A stretch of DNA of 64,000 nt from Agrococcus baldri (GCA_900114805.1 FOZN01000001.1:744001-808000), one strand, 5' to 3'. Positions 53,277 through 61,357 are shown, counted from the stretch's first letter. Notes: a model not told the origin generated them from the letters alone. A program made the numbers and translations.

Positions 53277-53753
53277 TCAGTCCGCCTGCGGCCGCACCCA
53301 GGCGCCGGAGCGGCCGCCCTCCTTCGCGACGATGCGCACGTGCTCGATCGAGGCGAGCCGATCCATGCCCTTCACCATGTCGATCACCGCGAGTGCGGCG
53401 ACCGAGACGGCGGTGATCGCCTCCATCTCGACGCCCGTGCGGTCGGCGGTGCGCACGGTGGCCTCGATCTCGACGCCGTCGTCGACGACGGCCAGGTCGA
53501 CCACGGCGCCGTGGACGCCGATCACGTGCGCGAGCGGCAGCAGCTCTGCGGTGCGCTTGGCCGCCTGGATGCCGGCGATGCGGGCGAGCGCGAGCACGTC
53601 GCCCTTGGGGACGGTGCCGTCGCGCAGCGCGGCGATCACCTCGGCGCTGCAGCGCACCGAGCCGCGCGCGGTCGCCGCCCGCACGGTGGGCGTCTTGCCG
53701 GTGACATCGACCATGCGGGCATGCCCCGCGGCATCCAGATGCGTGAAGCTCAT
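53277..53753 (-). CDS. moaC: Cyclic pyranopterin monophosphate synthase MoaC
   Basis: This 158-residue protein is MoaC: FTHLDAAGHARMVDVTGK at the start, AGIQAAKRTAELLPLAH in the middle and VEMEAITAVSVAALAVIDMVKGMDR, with KEGGRSGAW at the end, all characteristic of the enzyme acting with MoaA on GTP-derived intermediates. The ATG at 53753 overlaps the moeA stop. MoaA itself is not in the window. Confidence 0.97.
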   Translation of the reverse strand: MSFTHLDAAGHARMVDVTGKTPTVRAATARGSVRCSAEVIAALRDGTVPKGDVLALARIAGIQAAKRTAELLPLAHVIGVHGAVVDLAVVDDGVEIEATVRTADRTGVEMEAITAVSVAALAVIDMVKGMDRLASIEHVRIVAKEGGRSGAWVRPQAD

Positions 53754-54979
53754 GCGACCACCATGACATCGACGAGGTCGCCCTCGGTCACCTGCTCGGT
53801 CTCCGCCGGCACCACCGCGTACGCCTCGGCGTGCGCGAGCCCGCCCGCGAGGTGCGATCCGGAGCCGCCGGCCGTCGCGGGGGCGACGCGCCAGCGCGAC
53901 GGGTCGGCGCGGTCGATCGCCGCGGGCAGGTACTGGCGCCGCCCGGGCGGGCAGCGCCAGCCGACCGCGGCGGGCAGCCGCAGCGCCGGCCGCGCGAGCT
54001 CGCTCGCGCCCTGCATCGCCTGCAGCGCCGGGCGCACGAAGACCTCGAACGAGACGGCGGCGCTCACCGGATTGCCCGGCAGGCCGAACAGCAGCATGCC
54101 GCCGGCGGTCTCGCCGAAGCCCTGCGGCTTGCCCGGCTGCATCGCGACCTTCGTGAACGCCATCGTGCCGCTGAGCGCCGTCCGCACCGGCTCGTAGGCG
54201 CCGGCGCTCACGCCGCCCGTGCTGACGAGGGCGTCGGCGCCGGCGGCCTCTGCCTCGGCGACCGCCGCGACCAGGTCGTCGCCGCCGTCGCCCACCGAGC
54301 GCACGAGCACGACCTCCGCCCCCGCGTCGGCCGCGAGCGCGGCGAGCAGCACGCTGTTCGACTCGGGGATCTGGCCGCGCCGCAGCTCGGCGCCGGCGGC
54401 GACGAGCTCCGCGCCCGTGGAGACGACGGCCACGCGCGGCCGGCGCGACACGATCGCCTGCGCCACCCCTGCCGCGGCCATCGCCTGCAGCGCGAGCGGG
54501 CTGAGCCGCACGCCGGGGGCCAGCAGCGGCTCGCCGGCGCGCAGATCCTCGCCGCGGCGGCGCACGTGGCGGCCGCGGGCGGCCGGTGCGCGCACGACTT
54601 CGACGACCCCGAGCGAGTCGGCGAGGCCGCCCGCGGTGTCCTCGAACGGCACGACGGTGTCGGCGGCGGCCGGCATCGGCGCGCCGGTCATGATGCGCGC
54701 GGCCTGCCCTGCATCGAGCGGGGGGTCGAGGGCGGAGCCCGCCGGCACGTCGGCGACCACCGCGAGCCGCGACGGCAGTGAGACGAGGTCGTCGAAGCGC
54801 ACCGCGAAGCCGTCCATGGCAGAGTTGTCGAAGACGGGGATGTCGACGCGGGCGCGCACCGGCTCGCGCAGCACGCGGCCGAGCGCGAGCGCCACCGGGA
54901 GCGCCTCCGTCGGCAGCGCGCGCATGCGCGCGAGCACGGTCGCGAGCTGCGCCTCGACCTCGATCGGCGCGGCGCTCAC
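53750..54979 (-). CDS. moeA: Molybdopterin molybdenumtransferase MoeA
   Basis: The GTG at 54979 overlaps the moeB stop and gives 409 residues. It has the N-terminal MoeA fold (PVFDNSAMDGFAVR, RIMTGAPMPAAADTVVPFEDT), the MPT-binding domain (VAVVSTGAELVAAG, GQIPESNSVLLAAL) with STGGVSAGAYEPV, and a C-terminal VAMQPGKPQGFG and LPGNPVSAAVSFEVFV. It inserts molybdenum into adenylylated molybdopterin. It lies between moaC and moeB with 4-base overlaps on both sides. Confidence 0.96.
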   Translation of the reverse strand: MSAAPIEVEAQLATVLARMRALPTEALPVALALGRVLREPVRARVDIPVFDNSAMDGFAVRFDDLVSLPSRLAVVADVPAGSALDPPLDAGQAARIMTGAPMPAAADTVVPFEDTAGGLADSLGVVEVVRAPAARGRHVRRRGEDLRAGEPLLAPGVRLSPLALQAMAAAGVAQAIVSRRPRVAVVSTGAELVAAGAELRRGQIPESNSVLLAALAADAGAEVVLVRSVGDGGDDLVAAVAEAEAAGADALVSTGGVSAGAYEPVRTALSGTMAFTKVAMQPGKPQGFGETAGGMLLFGLPGNPVSAAVSFEVFVRPALQAMQGASELARPALRLPAAVGWRCPPGRRQYLPAAIDRADPSRWRVAPATAGGSGSHLAGGLAHAEAYAVVPAETEQVTEGDLVDVMVVA

Positions 54980-56061
54980 GCCCGAGCGCCCTGCCGCTGG
55001 GCGTCCCACGCGAGCATGCCGCCGGCGAGCACCGCGGCGTCGACGCCCACCGCCTGCAGCGCCGCGGCGGCGGCGTGCGCGCGCGGGCCCGTGCGGCACA
55101 CGACGACCGTCTGCCCGCCGTCGCCGGCGGCTGAGCGCGGGTCGGCGAGCAGCGCGGCCAGCGGCAGATGCTGCGCGCCGGGGATCATGCCCTCGGCGAC
55201 CTCGTCGGGCTCGCGCACGTCGAGCACGCGCGCCCCGGCCAGGGCGGCTTCGCCCACCTCGCGCACGCGCGGCGGCGCGACCGGCGGCGCGGCTGCCCGC
55301 GCGGGGCGCACGCGCAGCTCGCGCTGCGTCGCGCGCAGCCCGTCGATGACGAGCACCCGGCCGAGCAGGCTCTCCCCGACGCCGGTGATGAGCTTGATCG
55401 CCTCGAGCGCCATGAGCGAGCCCACCTGCAGGCACAGCGCACCCATCACGCCCACTTGCGCGCAGGAGGGCAGCTCGCCGACCGATGCCGGCGGGTGCAG
55501 ATCGGCGAGCACCACCGGGGCGACACCGGCGGGCGGCGCGCTCCAGAAGACCGTCACCTGCGCGTCGAAGGCCTGGATCGTGCCCCACACGAGCGGCACG
55601 CCGAGCTGCTCGCAGGCGCTCGCGACCATCGCGCGGGTGTCGAAGCTGTCGGAGCCGTCGATCACCAGGTGGGCGCCGCGCAGCGCCTCGGCGGTGTTCG
55701 CCGGCGTGAGCCGCAGCTCGAGCGGCACCACCCGCGTCTCGGAGAGCTCCGGCGCCACGCGAGCGGCGGAGGCGACCTTGGGTGCGCCGACATCGCCGAG
55801 CCGATGGATGACCTGCCGGTGCAGGTTCGAGATCTCGACCACGTCGTCGTCGATCACGGTGAGCGTGCCGACGCCCGCGGAGGCGAGCGCGAGCACGAGC
55901 GGCGAGCCGAGGCCGCCCGCGCCGACGATGGCGACGTGCGCGGCTGCCAGTCGGCGCTGGCCGAGCTCCCCCAGCTGGGGCAGGCGCGCGTGGCGAGCGG
56001 TGCGCAGGCGCTCGCGCTCCGTCAGCGCGTCGATCGGCTCGACCAGCGGGACCATTCCCAT
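54976..56061 (-). CDS. moeB: MoeB/ThiF-type adenylyltransferase with rhodanese domain (MoeZR-like), no zinc CxxC
   Basis: This 361-residue protein has a ThiF/MoeB E1-like domain: the nucleotide loop AIVGAGGLGSP, DDDVVEISNLHRQVIH and the catalytic Cys in PSCAQVGVMG. From about residue 275 a rhodanese domain follows (RVLDVREPDE, active loop VVVCRTGPR). In most family members two CxxC pairs bind zinc; neither is present here. It would adenylate MoaD and perhaps supply sulfur. TAGCCT lies six bases before the ATG at 56061. First gene of the minus-strand Mo cluster. Confidence 0.92.
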   Translation of the reverse strand: MGMVPLVEPIDALTERERLRTARHARLPQLGELGQRRLAAAHVAIVGAGGLGSPLVLALASAGVGTLTVIDDDVVEISNLHRQVIHRLGDVGAPKVASAARVAPELSETRVVPLELRLTPANTAEALRGAHLVIDGSDSFDTRAMVASACEQLGVPLVWGTIQAFDAQVTVFWSAPPAGVAPVVLADLHPPASVGELPSCAQVGVMGALCLQVGSLMALEAIKLITGVGESLLGRVLVIDGLRATQRELRVRPARAAAPPVAPPRVREVGEAALAGARVLDVREPDEVAEGMIPGAQHLPLAALLADPRSAAGDGGQTVVVCRTGPRAHAAAAALQAVGVDAAVLAGGMLAWDAQRQGARA

Positions 56062-56067
56062 GCCGCC

Positions 56068-56073
56068 AGGCTA
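56068..56073 (-). promoter_or_regulatory. Leaderless -10 of moeB
   Basis: TAGCCT is followed by six bases and the ATG at 56061; no ribosome binding site is present. Confidence 0.55.
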
Positions 56074-56110
56074 CGCGGATCGATCCCGTGCGGCCACGAC
56101 GCGACGGCAC

Positions 56111-56157
56111 CGCCGCAGATGAGTGGAAATCGGGCTGGATTCTCCGCATCTGCGGCG
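56111..56157. promoter_or_regulatory. Long dyad between moeB and the HTH-TOBE/mod operon
   Basis: CGCCGCAGATG (56111-56121) and CATCTGCGGCG (56147-56157) are perfect 11-base arms separated by 25 bases; the inner part is partly symmetric too (GAAATC and GATTC). The right arm ends one base before the -10 of the plus-strand operon, so a bound protein would block or aid RNA polymerase. It lies in the only control region for two divergent molybdenum operons. Confidence 0.6.
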
Positions 56158-56158
56158 A

Positions 56159-56164
56159 TACGGT
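56159..56164 (+). promoter_or_regulatory. Leaderless -10 of the HTH-TOBE/modABC operon
   Basis: TACGGT is followed by six bases and the ATG at 56171; no ribosome binding site is present. It adjoins the dyad at 56111-56157. Confidence 0.55.
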
Positions 56165-56170
56165 CGGCGC

Positions 56171-56563
56171 ATGCAGTCGTTCAAGGTGTCGCAGGCCGCG
56201 CAGCTGCTCGGGGTCAGCGACGACACCGTGCGCCGATGGATCGAGCAGGGCGAGCTGCCGGTGGGCGAGGGCCGGCCGATCGAGGTGCCCGGCGACGCGC
56301 TCGCCGCCAAGGCGCTCGAGCTGGCCGCGGCTCCCGCCGACCCCGACGTCACGCGCTCGAGCGCCCGCAACCGCTTCGTAGGGCTCGTCGTGCGCGTGCA
56401 GCGCGACGGCGTCATGGCGCAGGTCGACATCCAGGCGGGCCCCCACCGGGTCGTCTCGCTGCTCTCGGCGGAGGCGGTCGACGAGCTGGGGCTCGAGATC
56501 GGCTCGCTCGCGGCGGCGGTCGTGAAGGCGACCCACGTCGTGGTCGAGACGCCGAGGGCATGA
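56171..56563 (+). CDS. HTH-TOBE molybdate-responsive regulator
   Basis: The ATG at 56171 gives 130 residues, and the TACGGT six bases before it supports this start. Residues 1-50 are a MerR/excisionase-type helix-turn-helix (KVSQAAQLLGVSDDTVRRWIEQGELP). Residues 65-130 are a TOBE domain (SARNRFVGLVVRVQRDGVMAQVDIQAG), the fold that binds molybdate in ModE and Mop proteins. The combination is a known actinobacterial molybdate sensor type. Its stop overlaps the modA start, so it heads the transporter operon and probably regulates it and the divergent moeB. Confidence 0.9.
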   Translation: MQSFKVSQAAQLLGVSDDTVRRWIEQGELPVGEGRPIEVPGDALAAKALELAAAPADPDVTRSSARNRFVGLVVRVQRDGVMAQVDIQAGPHRVVSLLSAEAVDELGLEIGSLAAAVVKATHVVVETPRA

Positions 56564-57321
56564 TGCGCCGCCGGGTCTCGGCGGCGGTCGCGGCGGCGCT
56601 GCTGCTGACGGGGTGCAGCCCCGCGGACGGCGGCGGCCCGGCAGCTCCCGACGGCGAGCCGACCGCCGCCCTCACGATCGCCTCGGCCGCATCGCTCGCC
56701 GAGGCGATGACCACGATCGCCGAGGCCTTCGAGCAGGGCCGCTCCGGCGTCGACGTGCGGCCGATCGTGAGCGACGGCTCCGCCACCCTCGCCACCCAGA
56801 TCCGCGCGGGCGCCCCCTACGACGTCTTCATCTCGGCCGACGAGCCCACCATGGCGGGCGTGGCCGAGCTGGTCGGCGAGCCGGTGCCGCTGGCGACCAA
56901 CCGGCTCGTGATCGTGGTGCCGTCGGGCAACCCGGGCGGCGTGCGCGGGCTCGGCGACCTGGCCGGCGCCTCCACCGTGCTCTGCGCCCCCGAGGTGCCG
57001 TGCGGCGCCGCCTCCGAGCGCCTGCTCGCGCTGCACGGTGTCGACGTGCGGCCGGTCAGCCTCGAGCAGAGCGTGCGCGGGGTGCTCGCGAAGGTCGAGG
57101 CGAACGCGGTCGACGCCGGACTCGTCTACTCGACCGACGCAGCCGCATCCGCTTCGGTCGAGACCATCGCGGTCGCCGGCGCCGAGCAGGTCGTCAACCG
57201 CGCGGTGGCCGCCACCGTGCTCGACTCGCGCGAGCTCGAGCTGGCCGCCGAGCTGGTGCGCTTCATCGCCGGCGGCGAGGGCCGCGCCGTGCTCGAGGCC
57301 CTCGGGTTCGGGGCTCCGTGA
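56560..57321 (+). CDS. modA: Molybdate ABC transporter substrate-binding lipoprotein ModA
   Basis: This 253-residue protein begins with a lipoprotein signal, MMRRRVSAAVAAALLLTGC, with the lipidated Cys at residue 19. The mature part has the ModA signatures LTIASAASLAEAMTTIAEAF, SDGSATLATQIRAGAPYDVF, SADEPTM and GLVYSTDAAA. It binds molybdate outside the membrane and delivers it to ModB. The ATG at 56560 overlaps the HTH-TOBE stop, and the stop overlaps modB (GTGA). Confidence 0.96.
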   Translation: MMRRRVSAAVAAALLLTGCSPADGGGPAAPDGEPTAALTIASAASLAEAMTTIAEAFEQGRSGVDVRPIVSDGSATLATQIRAGAPYDVFISADEPTMAGVAELVGEPVPLATNRLVIVVPSGNPGGVRGLGDLAGASTVLCAPEVPCGAASERLLALHGVDVRPVSLEQSVRGVLAKVEANAVDAGLVYSTDAAASASVETIAVAGAEQVVNRAVAATVLDSRELELAAELVRFIAGGEGRAVLEALGFGAP

Positions 57322-58139
57322 CCGGGCGGGCGGATGCGTCGTGGCCGTGGCCGCCGGTGCTCGCAGTGCCGATCGTGGTCGGGCTGCTGCTGCTGGTGGT
57401 GCCGATGGCCGCGCTGGTGGGGAAGGTCGAATGGGCGAGCCTGGGCGCCGACATCGCCTCGCCGGAGGCGCTCAGCGCGCTCGGCCTCTCGCTCGGCACC
57501 GCGCTGCTGGCCACCGCGATCTGCCTGCTGCTCGGGGCGCCGCTGGCGATCGCGATCGCCAGGGCGGGTGACCGCACTGCCGCGTGGCTGCGCGCGATCG
57601 TGACGATCCCGCTGGTGCTGCCGCCGCTGGTCGACGGGGTGGCGCTGCTGGCGCTGCTGGGGCGCGATGGCCCGCTCGGCCGCGTGCTGGCGGTCTGGGG
57701 CGTGGAGGTGCCGTTCACGACCTCCGCGGTGGTGCTCGCGCAGACCTTCGTGTCGCTGCCGTTCCTGGTGCTGGCGATCGAGGGCACGGTGCGCGCCCGC
57801 GGCATCGCGCTCGAGCGCACGGCGGCGTCGCTCGGTGCGCCCCCGTGGACGGTGCTGCTGCGCGTCACCCTGCCGCTGGCGGCACCCGGGCTGCTGGCCG
57901 GCACCACGCTGTGCTTCGCGCGCGCCCTGGGCGAGTTCGGCGCCACCGCGATCTTCGCCGGCAACGCGCCGGGGGTGACCCGCACGATGCCGCTGGCGAT
58001 CTACACCGCCTTCCACGGCACCGGCGCCACCCAGGCGACGGCGATCGCCCTGTCGCTGCTGCTGCTCGTGAGTGCCATCGCGGTGCTGCTGCTCGCGCGC
58101 GCCTGGCGGCCTGGTGCGATGACGGGGAGCGTGCGATGA
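57318..58139 (+). CDS. modB: Molybdate ABC transporter permease ModB
   Basis: The GTG at 57318 overlaps the modA stop and gives 273 residues with five to six helices. The permease EAA-type loop is RGIALERTAASLGAPPWTVLLRVTLPLAAPGL, which contacts ModC, and GEFGATAIFAGNAPGVTRTMPLAIYTA is typical of ModB. The C-terminus ends inside a tandem repeat (see 58124-58191): the last residues MTGSVR come from the repeat. Confidence 0.95.
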   Translation: MTGRADASWPWPPVLAVPIVVGLLLLVVPMAALVGKVEWASLGADIASPEALSALGLSLGTALLATAICLLLGAPLAIAIARAGDRTAAWLRAIVTIPLVLPPLVDGVALLALLGRDGPLGRVLAVWGVEVPFTTSAVVLAQTFVSLPFLVLAIEGTVRARGIALERTAASLGAPPWTVLLRVTLPLAAPGLLAGTTLCFARALGEFGATAIFAGNAPGVTRTMPLAIYTAFHGTGATQATAIALSLLLLVSAIAVLLLARAWRPGAMTGSVR

Positions 58140-58191
58140 GCGGGAGCGTGCGATGCCGGGAGCGTGCGATGCCGGGGAGCGTGCGGTGAGC
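58124..58191. repeat. Four-copy 16-17 bp repeat at the modB-modC junction
   Basis: Units GGGAGCGTGCGATG start at about 58125, 58142, 58158 and 58175; the last has GTG instead of ATG. Each copy carries a ribosome-site-like GGGAG six bases before a start codon. The modB stop is in copy 1 and the modC GTG is in copy 4. The ATG in copy 2 is also in the modC frame. Confidence 0.8.
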
Positions 58192-59382
58192 GGCGCGGCG
58201 CTCGACGCCCGCATCGTCGTCCACCGCGCGCACGGCATGACCGTGCGCGCGCACGTGCGCGCCGCCGCGGGCGAGGCGGTGGCGCTCATCGGGCCGAGCG
58301 GGGCGGGCAAGTCGACGATCCTGCAGGCGATCGCGGGCGAGGCGCCGCTGGCCGACGGAGAGGTCGTGATCGGCGAGCGGTCGGTCGCCACGGCCCGGCG
58401 GAGCCTGCCCGCGCACCGCAGGGGCGTCGTGCTGCTCGACCAGCACCCGCGGCTGTTCCCGCACCTGACGGCGGGCGAGAACGTCGCCTTCGGGCTGCGG
58501 GCGAGCGGCGTCGCGAAGGCGGCAGCGGCCGAGCGGGCAGACGCGTGGCTCGACCGGGTCGGGCTGCGCGGGCTCGGCGATCGCGCGCCCGAGCGGCTCT
58601 CGGGCGGCCAGCAGCAGCGCGTCGCCCTCGCCCGCGCGCTCGCGGTGGAGCCGGCGCTCGTGCTGCTCGACGAGCCCTTCACCTCGCTCGACGTCGAGAC
58701 CGCGGCCGACGTGCGCGCCCTCGTGCACGAGCAGCTCGCCTCGAGCGGAGCGACCGCGCTCGTGGTCACGCATGCGGCAGCGGATGCGGCGGCGCTCGCC
58801 GCTCGGATCGTCGTCATCGAGCACGGCCGGGTCGCGCAGCATGGTGCGCTGCGCGCGGTGCTGGAGCGGCCCGCGACCCGCTTCGCTGCCGCCTTCGCCG
58901 ACGTGAACCGCATCGAGGGCGTCGTGCGGGACGGCGTGTGGACAGCCGGCGGCGGCCTCCGGCTCGACGCGCGGGCGCAGGCCTCGGCGAGCACGGACGG
59001 CGCGACTGCGGCCGACGGCGACGCGGCCGCAGTCGTGCGACCAGCGGACGTGCGCCTGACAGCCGCAGGCGCCGCGGCCGCCCGTGGCACGGAGCTCGGC
59101 ACCCACGCAGATGCCGGGCGCGCCGGTGGCGCGGAGTTCGGCGGCGAGGCCACGGTGCTGCGCGTGCTGCGGCTGCCGGCCGGCCTGCGGGTGGTGGTGG
59201 CCCTCGACGGCGCTGCACCGGACGCGCCGGGGATCGCGGCCGACCTCGACGAGCGCACCGCGGCCGAGCCGGCACTGCGCCCGGGCGCGCGCGTGCGCGT
59301 GTCGATCGATCCGCAGCGGCTGCGGCTGGTGCCACACCAGGGCTCGCCGAACGCGGCGCCCGCGCCTACCGTGGAGGCATGA
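58186..59382 (+). CDS. modC: Molybdate ABC transporter ATP-binding protein ModC
   Basis: The GTG at 58186 (GGGGAG six bases upstream) gives 398 residues; an in-frame ATG at 58153 with the same upstream sequence would add 11 residues. Walker A is GPSGAGKST (36-44), the signature is LSGGQQQRVALARALA and Walker B is LVLLDEPF. The last 100 residues are a TOBE-like regulatory domain (AVVRPADVRLT, VRVSIDPQRLRLV). It powers molybdate import. The stop overlaps the ATG of the P450 gene (ATGA). Confidence 0.95.
   Translation: MSGAALDARIVVHRAHGMTVRAHVRAAAGEAVALIGPSGAGKSTILQAIAGEAPLADGEVVIGERSVATARRSLPAHRRGVVLLDQHPRLFPHLTAGENVAFGLRASGVAKAAAAERADAWLDRVGLRGLGDRAPERLSGGQQQRVALARALAVEPALVLLDEPFTSLDVETAADVRALVHEQLASSGATALVVTHAAADAAALAARIVVIEHGRVAQHGALRAVLERPATRFAAAFADVNRIEGVVRDGVWTAGGGLRLDARAQASASTDGATAADGDAAAVVRPADVRLTAAGAAAARGTELGTHADAGRAGGAEFGGEATVLRVLRLPAGLRVVVALDGAAPDAPGIAADLDERTAAEPALRPGARVRVSIDPQRLRLVPHQGSPNAAPAPTVEA
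59367..59372 (+). promoter_or_regulatory. Leaderless -10 of the P450 gene, inside modC
   Basis: TACCGT is followed by six bases (GGAGGC) and the ATG at 59379. It lies within the last codons of modC. The GGAGG could also be a ribosome site, but it would be only one base from the ATG, so a leaderless reading fits better. Confidence 0.45.
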
Positions 59383-60464
59383 CCGCTCACGAGCCCCGCC
59401 CGTCGCGCACTGTCAGCCGCCGCTTCGGCGACCACGCGGCGGTGGTCGCGGTCGCGACCGACCCCGAGACCTTCTCGAGCGCCGTCTCCCGCCACCTGCA
59501 GGTGCCGAACGGGCTGGACGGCGAGGCGCACCGGCGGGCGCGCGCCATGCTCGACCCGTTCCTCGACGCGCAGCGCGTCGCCGCGTACACGCCCGCGTTC
59601 GTGCGAGTCGCGCAGCAGCTGCTCGAGCAGCTGGCCGGCAGGGCCGCGTTCGATGCGGTCAGCGAGCTCGGCGCGCGGTACGCGGTGCGGGCGCAGTCAG
59701 CCTGGCTGGGCTGGCCGGCGTCGATCGAGGACGATCTGCTGCAGTGGGTCGCCGACAACCGGGCTGCCACGCGATCGGGCGACCGCACCCGCCTGGCCGG
59801 TGTCGCCGTGCGGTTCGACGCGATCGTGCGCGCCCGGGTGGAGGAGCGCATGGGTGCCGACGCGCCCGACGACCTCACCACCGAGCTAGTGCGCACGCGC
59901 GACGCCGAGGGCATGCCGCTGTCGCAGGAGGTGCTGGTGTCGGTGCTGCGGAACTGGACCGGCGGCGACCTCGCCTCCCTGGCGCTCTGCGTCGGGGTGG
60001 TGGTGGCCTGGCTCACCGAGCACCCCGAGCACGCCGAGCGGCTGGCCGCGGCGGACGACGCCGAGCTGGATGCGGTGCTGGACGAGATCCTGCGCCTCGA
60101 CGACCCCTTCCTCGCCAACCGGCGCATCGCCACCCGCGCGACCGAGGTCGCGGGCTGTCCGGTCGCGCACGAGGAGGTCGTCGCCCTCGACTGGCGCGAG
60201 GCGAACGTCGACCCGGCCCGCTTCGAGCATCCGCATGCCTTCGACCCGCACGGCAACGCATCCGCCAACCTCGTGTGGGGCATCGGCCCGCACGTGTGCC
60301 CGGGGCGGCCGCTCGCGACGCTGCAGCTGCGGGTGCTCACGCGCGAGCTGCTGCGCACCGGCAGCGTGCGCGCCGCCGAGGAGCACGGCGGCGTCGAGCG
60401 CGAGACGCCGCCGGCGGGCGGCTACCGGCGCTTCATGGCCGCACTCGAGCGGCACGACGCGTGA
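59379..60464 (+). CDS. Cytochrome P450, truncated type lacking the I-helix threonine
   Basis: This 361-residue protein has the P450 heme loop WGIGPHVCPGRPLA with the thiolate Cys307 and the ExxR motif in DEILRLDD. The K-helix to heme part and PERF-like segment (FEHPHAFDPHG) are normal. In the I-helix the usual A-G-x-D/E-T-T reads TGGDLAS, so the conserved Thr is Leu. The protein is shorter than the usual ~400 residues at the N-terminus. It overlaps modC by four bases and is read with the molybdate transporter, an odd partner. Soluble; needs a redox partner or peroxide. Reaction unknown. Confidence 0.85.
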   Translation: MTAHEPRPSRTVSRRFGDHAAVVAVATDPETFSSAVSRHLQVPNGLDGEAHRRARAMLDPFLDAQRVAAYTPAFVRVAQQLLEQLAGRAAFDAVSELGARYAVRAQSAWLGWPASIEDDLLQWVADNRAATRSGDRTRLAGVAVRFDAIVRARVEERMGADAPDDLTTELVRTRDAEGMPLSQEVLVSVLRNWTGGDLASLALCVGVVVAWLTEHPEHAERLAAADDAELDAVLDEILRLDDPFLANRRIATRATEVAGCPVAHEEVVALDWREANVDPARFEHPHAFDPHGNASANLVWGIGPHVCPGRPLATLQLRVLTRELLRTGSVRAAEEHGGVERETPPAGGYRRFMAALERHDA

Positions 60465-60600
60465 CGGATGCGCGGCGCGCGCACGGCGTGACGGATTCGC
60501 GCCGCGCGCAGGGCGTGACGGATGCGCGGCGCGCGCAGGGCGTGACGGATCCGCGCGGCGCGCGCAGGGCGTGACGGATCCGCGCCGCGCGCGCGTCAGG
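60461..60600. repeat. 27-bp tandem repeat, five copies, between P450 and narI
   Basis: Copies start at 60461, 60488, 60515, 60542 (29 bp) and 60571, each beginning GTGACGGAT and containing a GCGCGGCGCGCGC-type self-complementary core. The first copy includes the P450 stop codon and the last runs into the 3' end of narI. The GC palindromes could form hairpins that stop transcription from both sides. Confidence 0.9.
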
Positions 60601-61354
60601 GTCGCCGGAGGCGCTGCGGGTCGGGCGTGCTGATCGGATCCCAGCCGCGCTTGGGCGCGCGGGTGCCCTGCACGTCGTCGCGGGAGCGATAGACGACGTA
60701 GGGCCGGAACAGGTAGCCGACCGGTGCCGAGAACACGTGCACCAGCCGGGTGAACGGCCACAGCGCGAACAGGGCGAGCGCGCTGAGCACATGCAGGTCG
60801 AACAGGATGGGCACGTTCGCCATCAGCTCCGGCTGCGGCTGGAAGCCGAAGATCGAGCGCAGCCAGGGCGAGATCGTCTCGCGGTAGTGGAAGCCGGAGC
60901 CGAAGACCTGGTGCACGAACGTCGCGAGGGTGCCGAAGCCGAGCGTGAGGGCGAGGAAGACGTACATCACCTTGTCCATCACCGTCGTCGCGAGGAAGAC
61001 GGGACCGACGGTGCGGCGGCGGTAGATGAGGATGGCGAGGCCCGCGAGCGTGAGCACGGCGGCGAAGCTGCCCATCACGGTCGCGCCCCAGTGGTACATC
61101 TCCTCGGTGATGCCGATGGCATAGAGCCACTCGCGCGGGATGAACAGGCCCACCACGTGGCCGGCGAGCACCATCAGGATGCCCAGGTGGAACATCGGGG
61201 ACCCCCAGCGGAGCAGGGCGTTCTCATACGTCTGGCTCGAGCGCGTCGTCCATCCGAACTTGTCGTAGCGGTACCGCCAGATGTGGCCTGCGACGAACGC
61301 GATGATGCTGACGTAGGGCACTGCCACCCACAGGACGATCTCGATCGGGCTCAT
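60596..61354 (-). CDS. narI: Respiratory nitrate reductase subunit gamma
   Basis: This 252-residue protein is NarI: five to six helices, starting IEIVLWVAVPYVSIIAFVAGHIWRYRYDKFGWTTRSSQ, with the heme-binding His in HLGILMVLAGHVVGLF and FDLHVLSALALFALWPFTRLVHVFS. It holds the two b-type hemes that pass quinol electrons to NarH. The ATG at 61354 is three bp after the narJ stop. The 3' end abuts the tandem repeats. Confidence 0.97.
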   Translation of the reverse strand: MSPIEIVLWVAVPYVSIIAFVAGHIWRYRYDKFGWTTRSSQTYENALLRWGSPMFHLGILMVLAGHVVGLFIPREWLYAIGITEEMYHWGATVMGSFAAVLTLAGLAILIYRRRTVGPVFLATTVMDKVMYVFLALTLGFGTLATFVHQVFGSGFHYRETISPWLRSIFGFQPQPELMANVPILFDLHVLSALALFALWPFTRLVHVFSAPVGYLFRPYVVYRSRDDVQGTRAPKRGWDPISTPDPQRLRRP

Positions 61355-61357
61355 GAG

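Noticed and set aside
53750-56536. Single long minus-strand frame covering moeA and the moeB region as a fusion protein
   Set aside because: Upstream of 54979 it is out of frame with moeB and has Arg/Ala-rich nonsense composition; the GTG start of moeA is clear.
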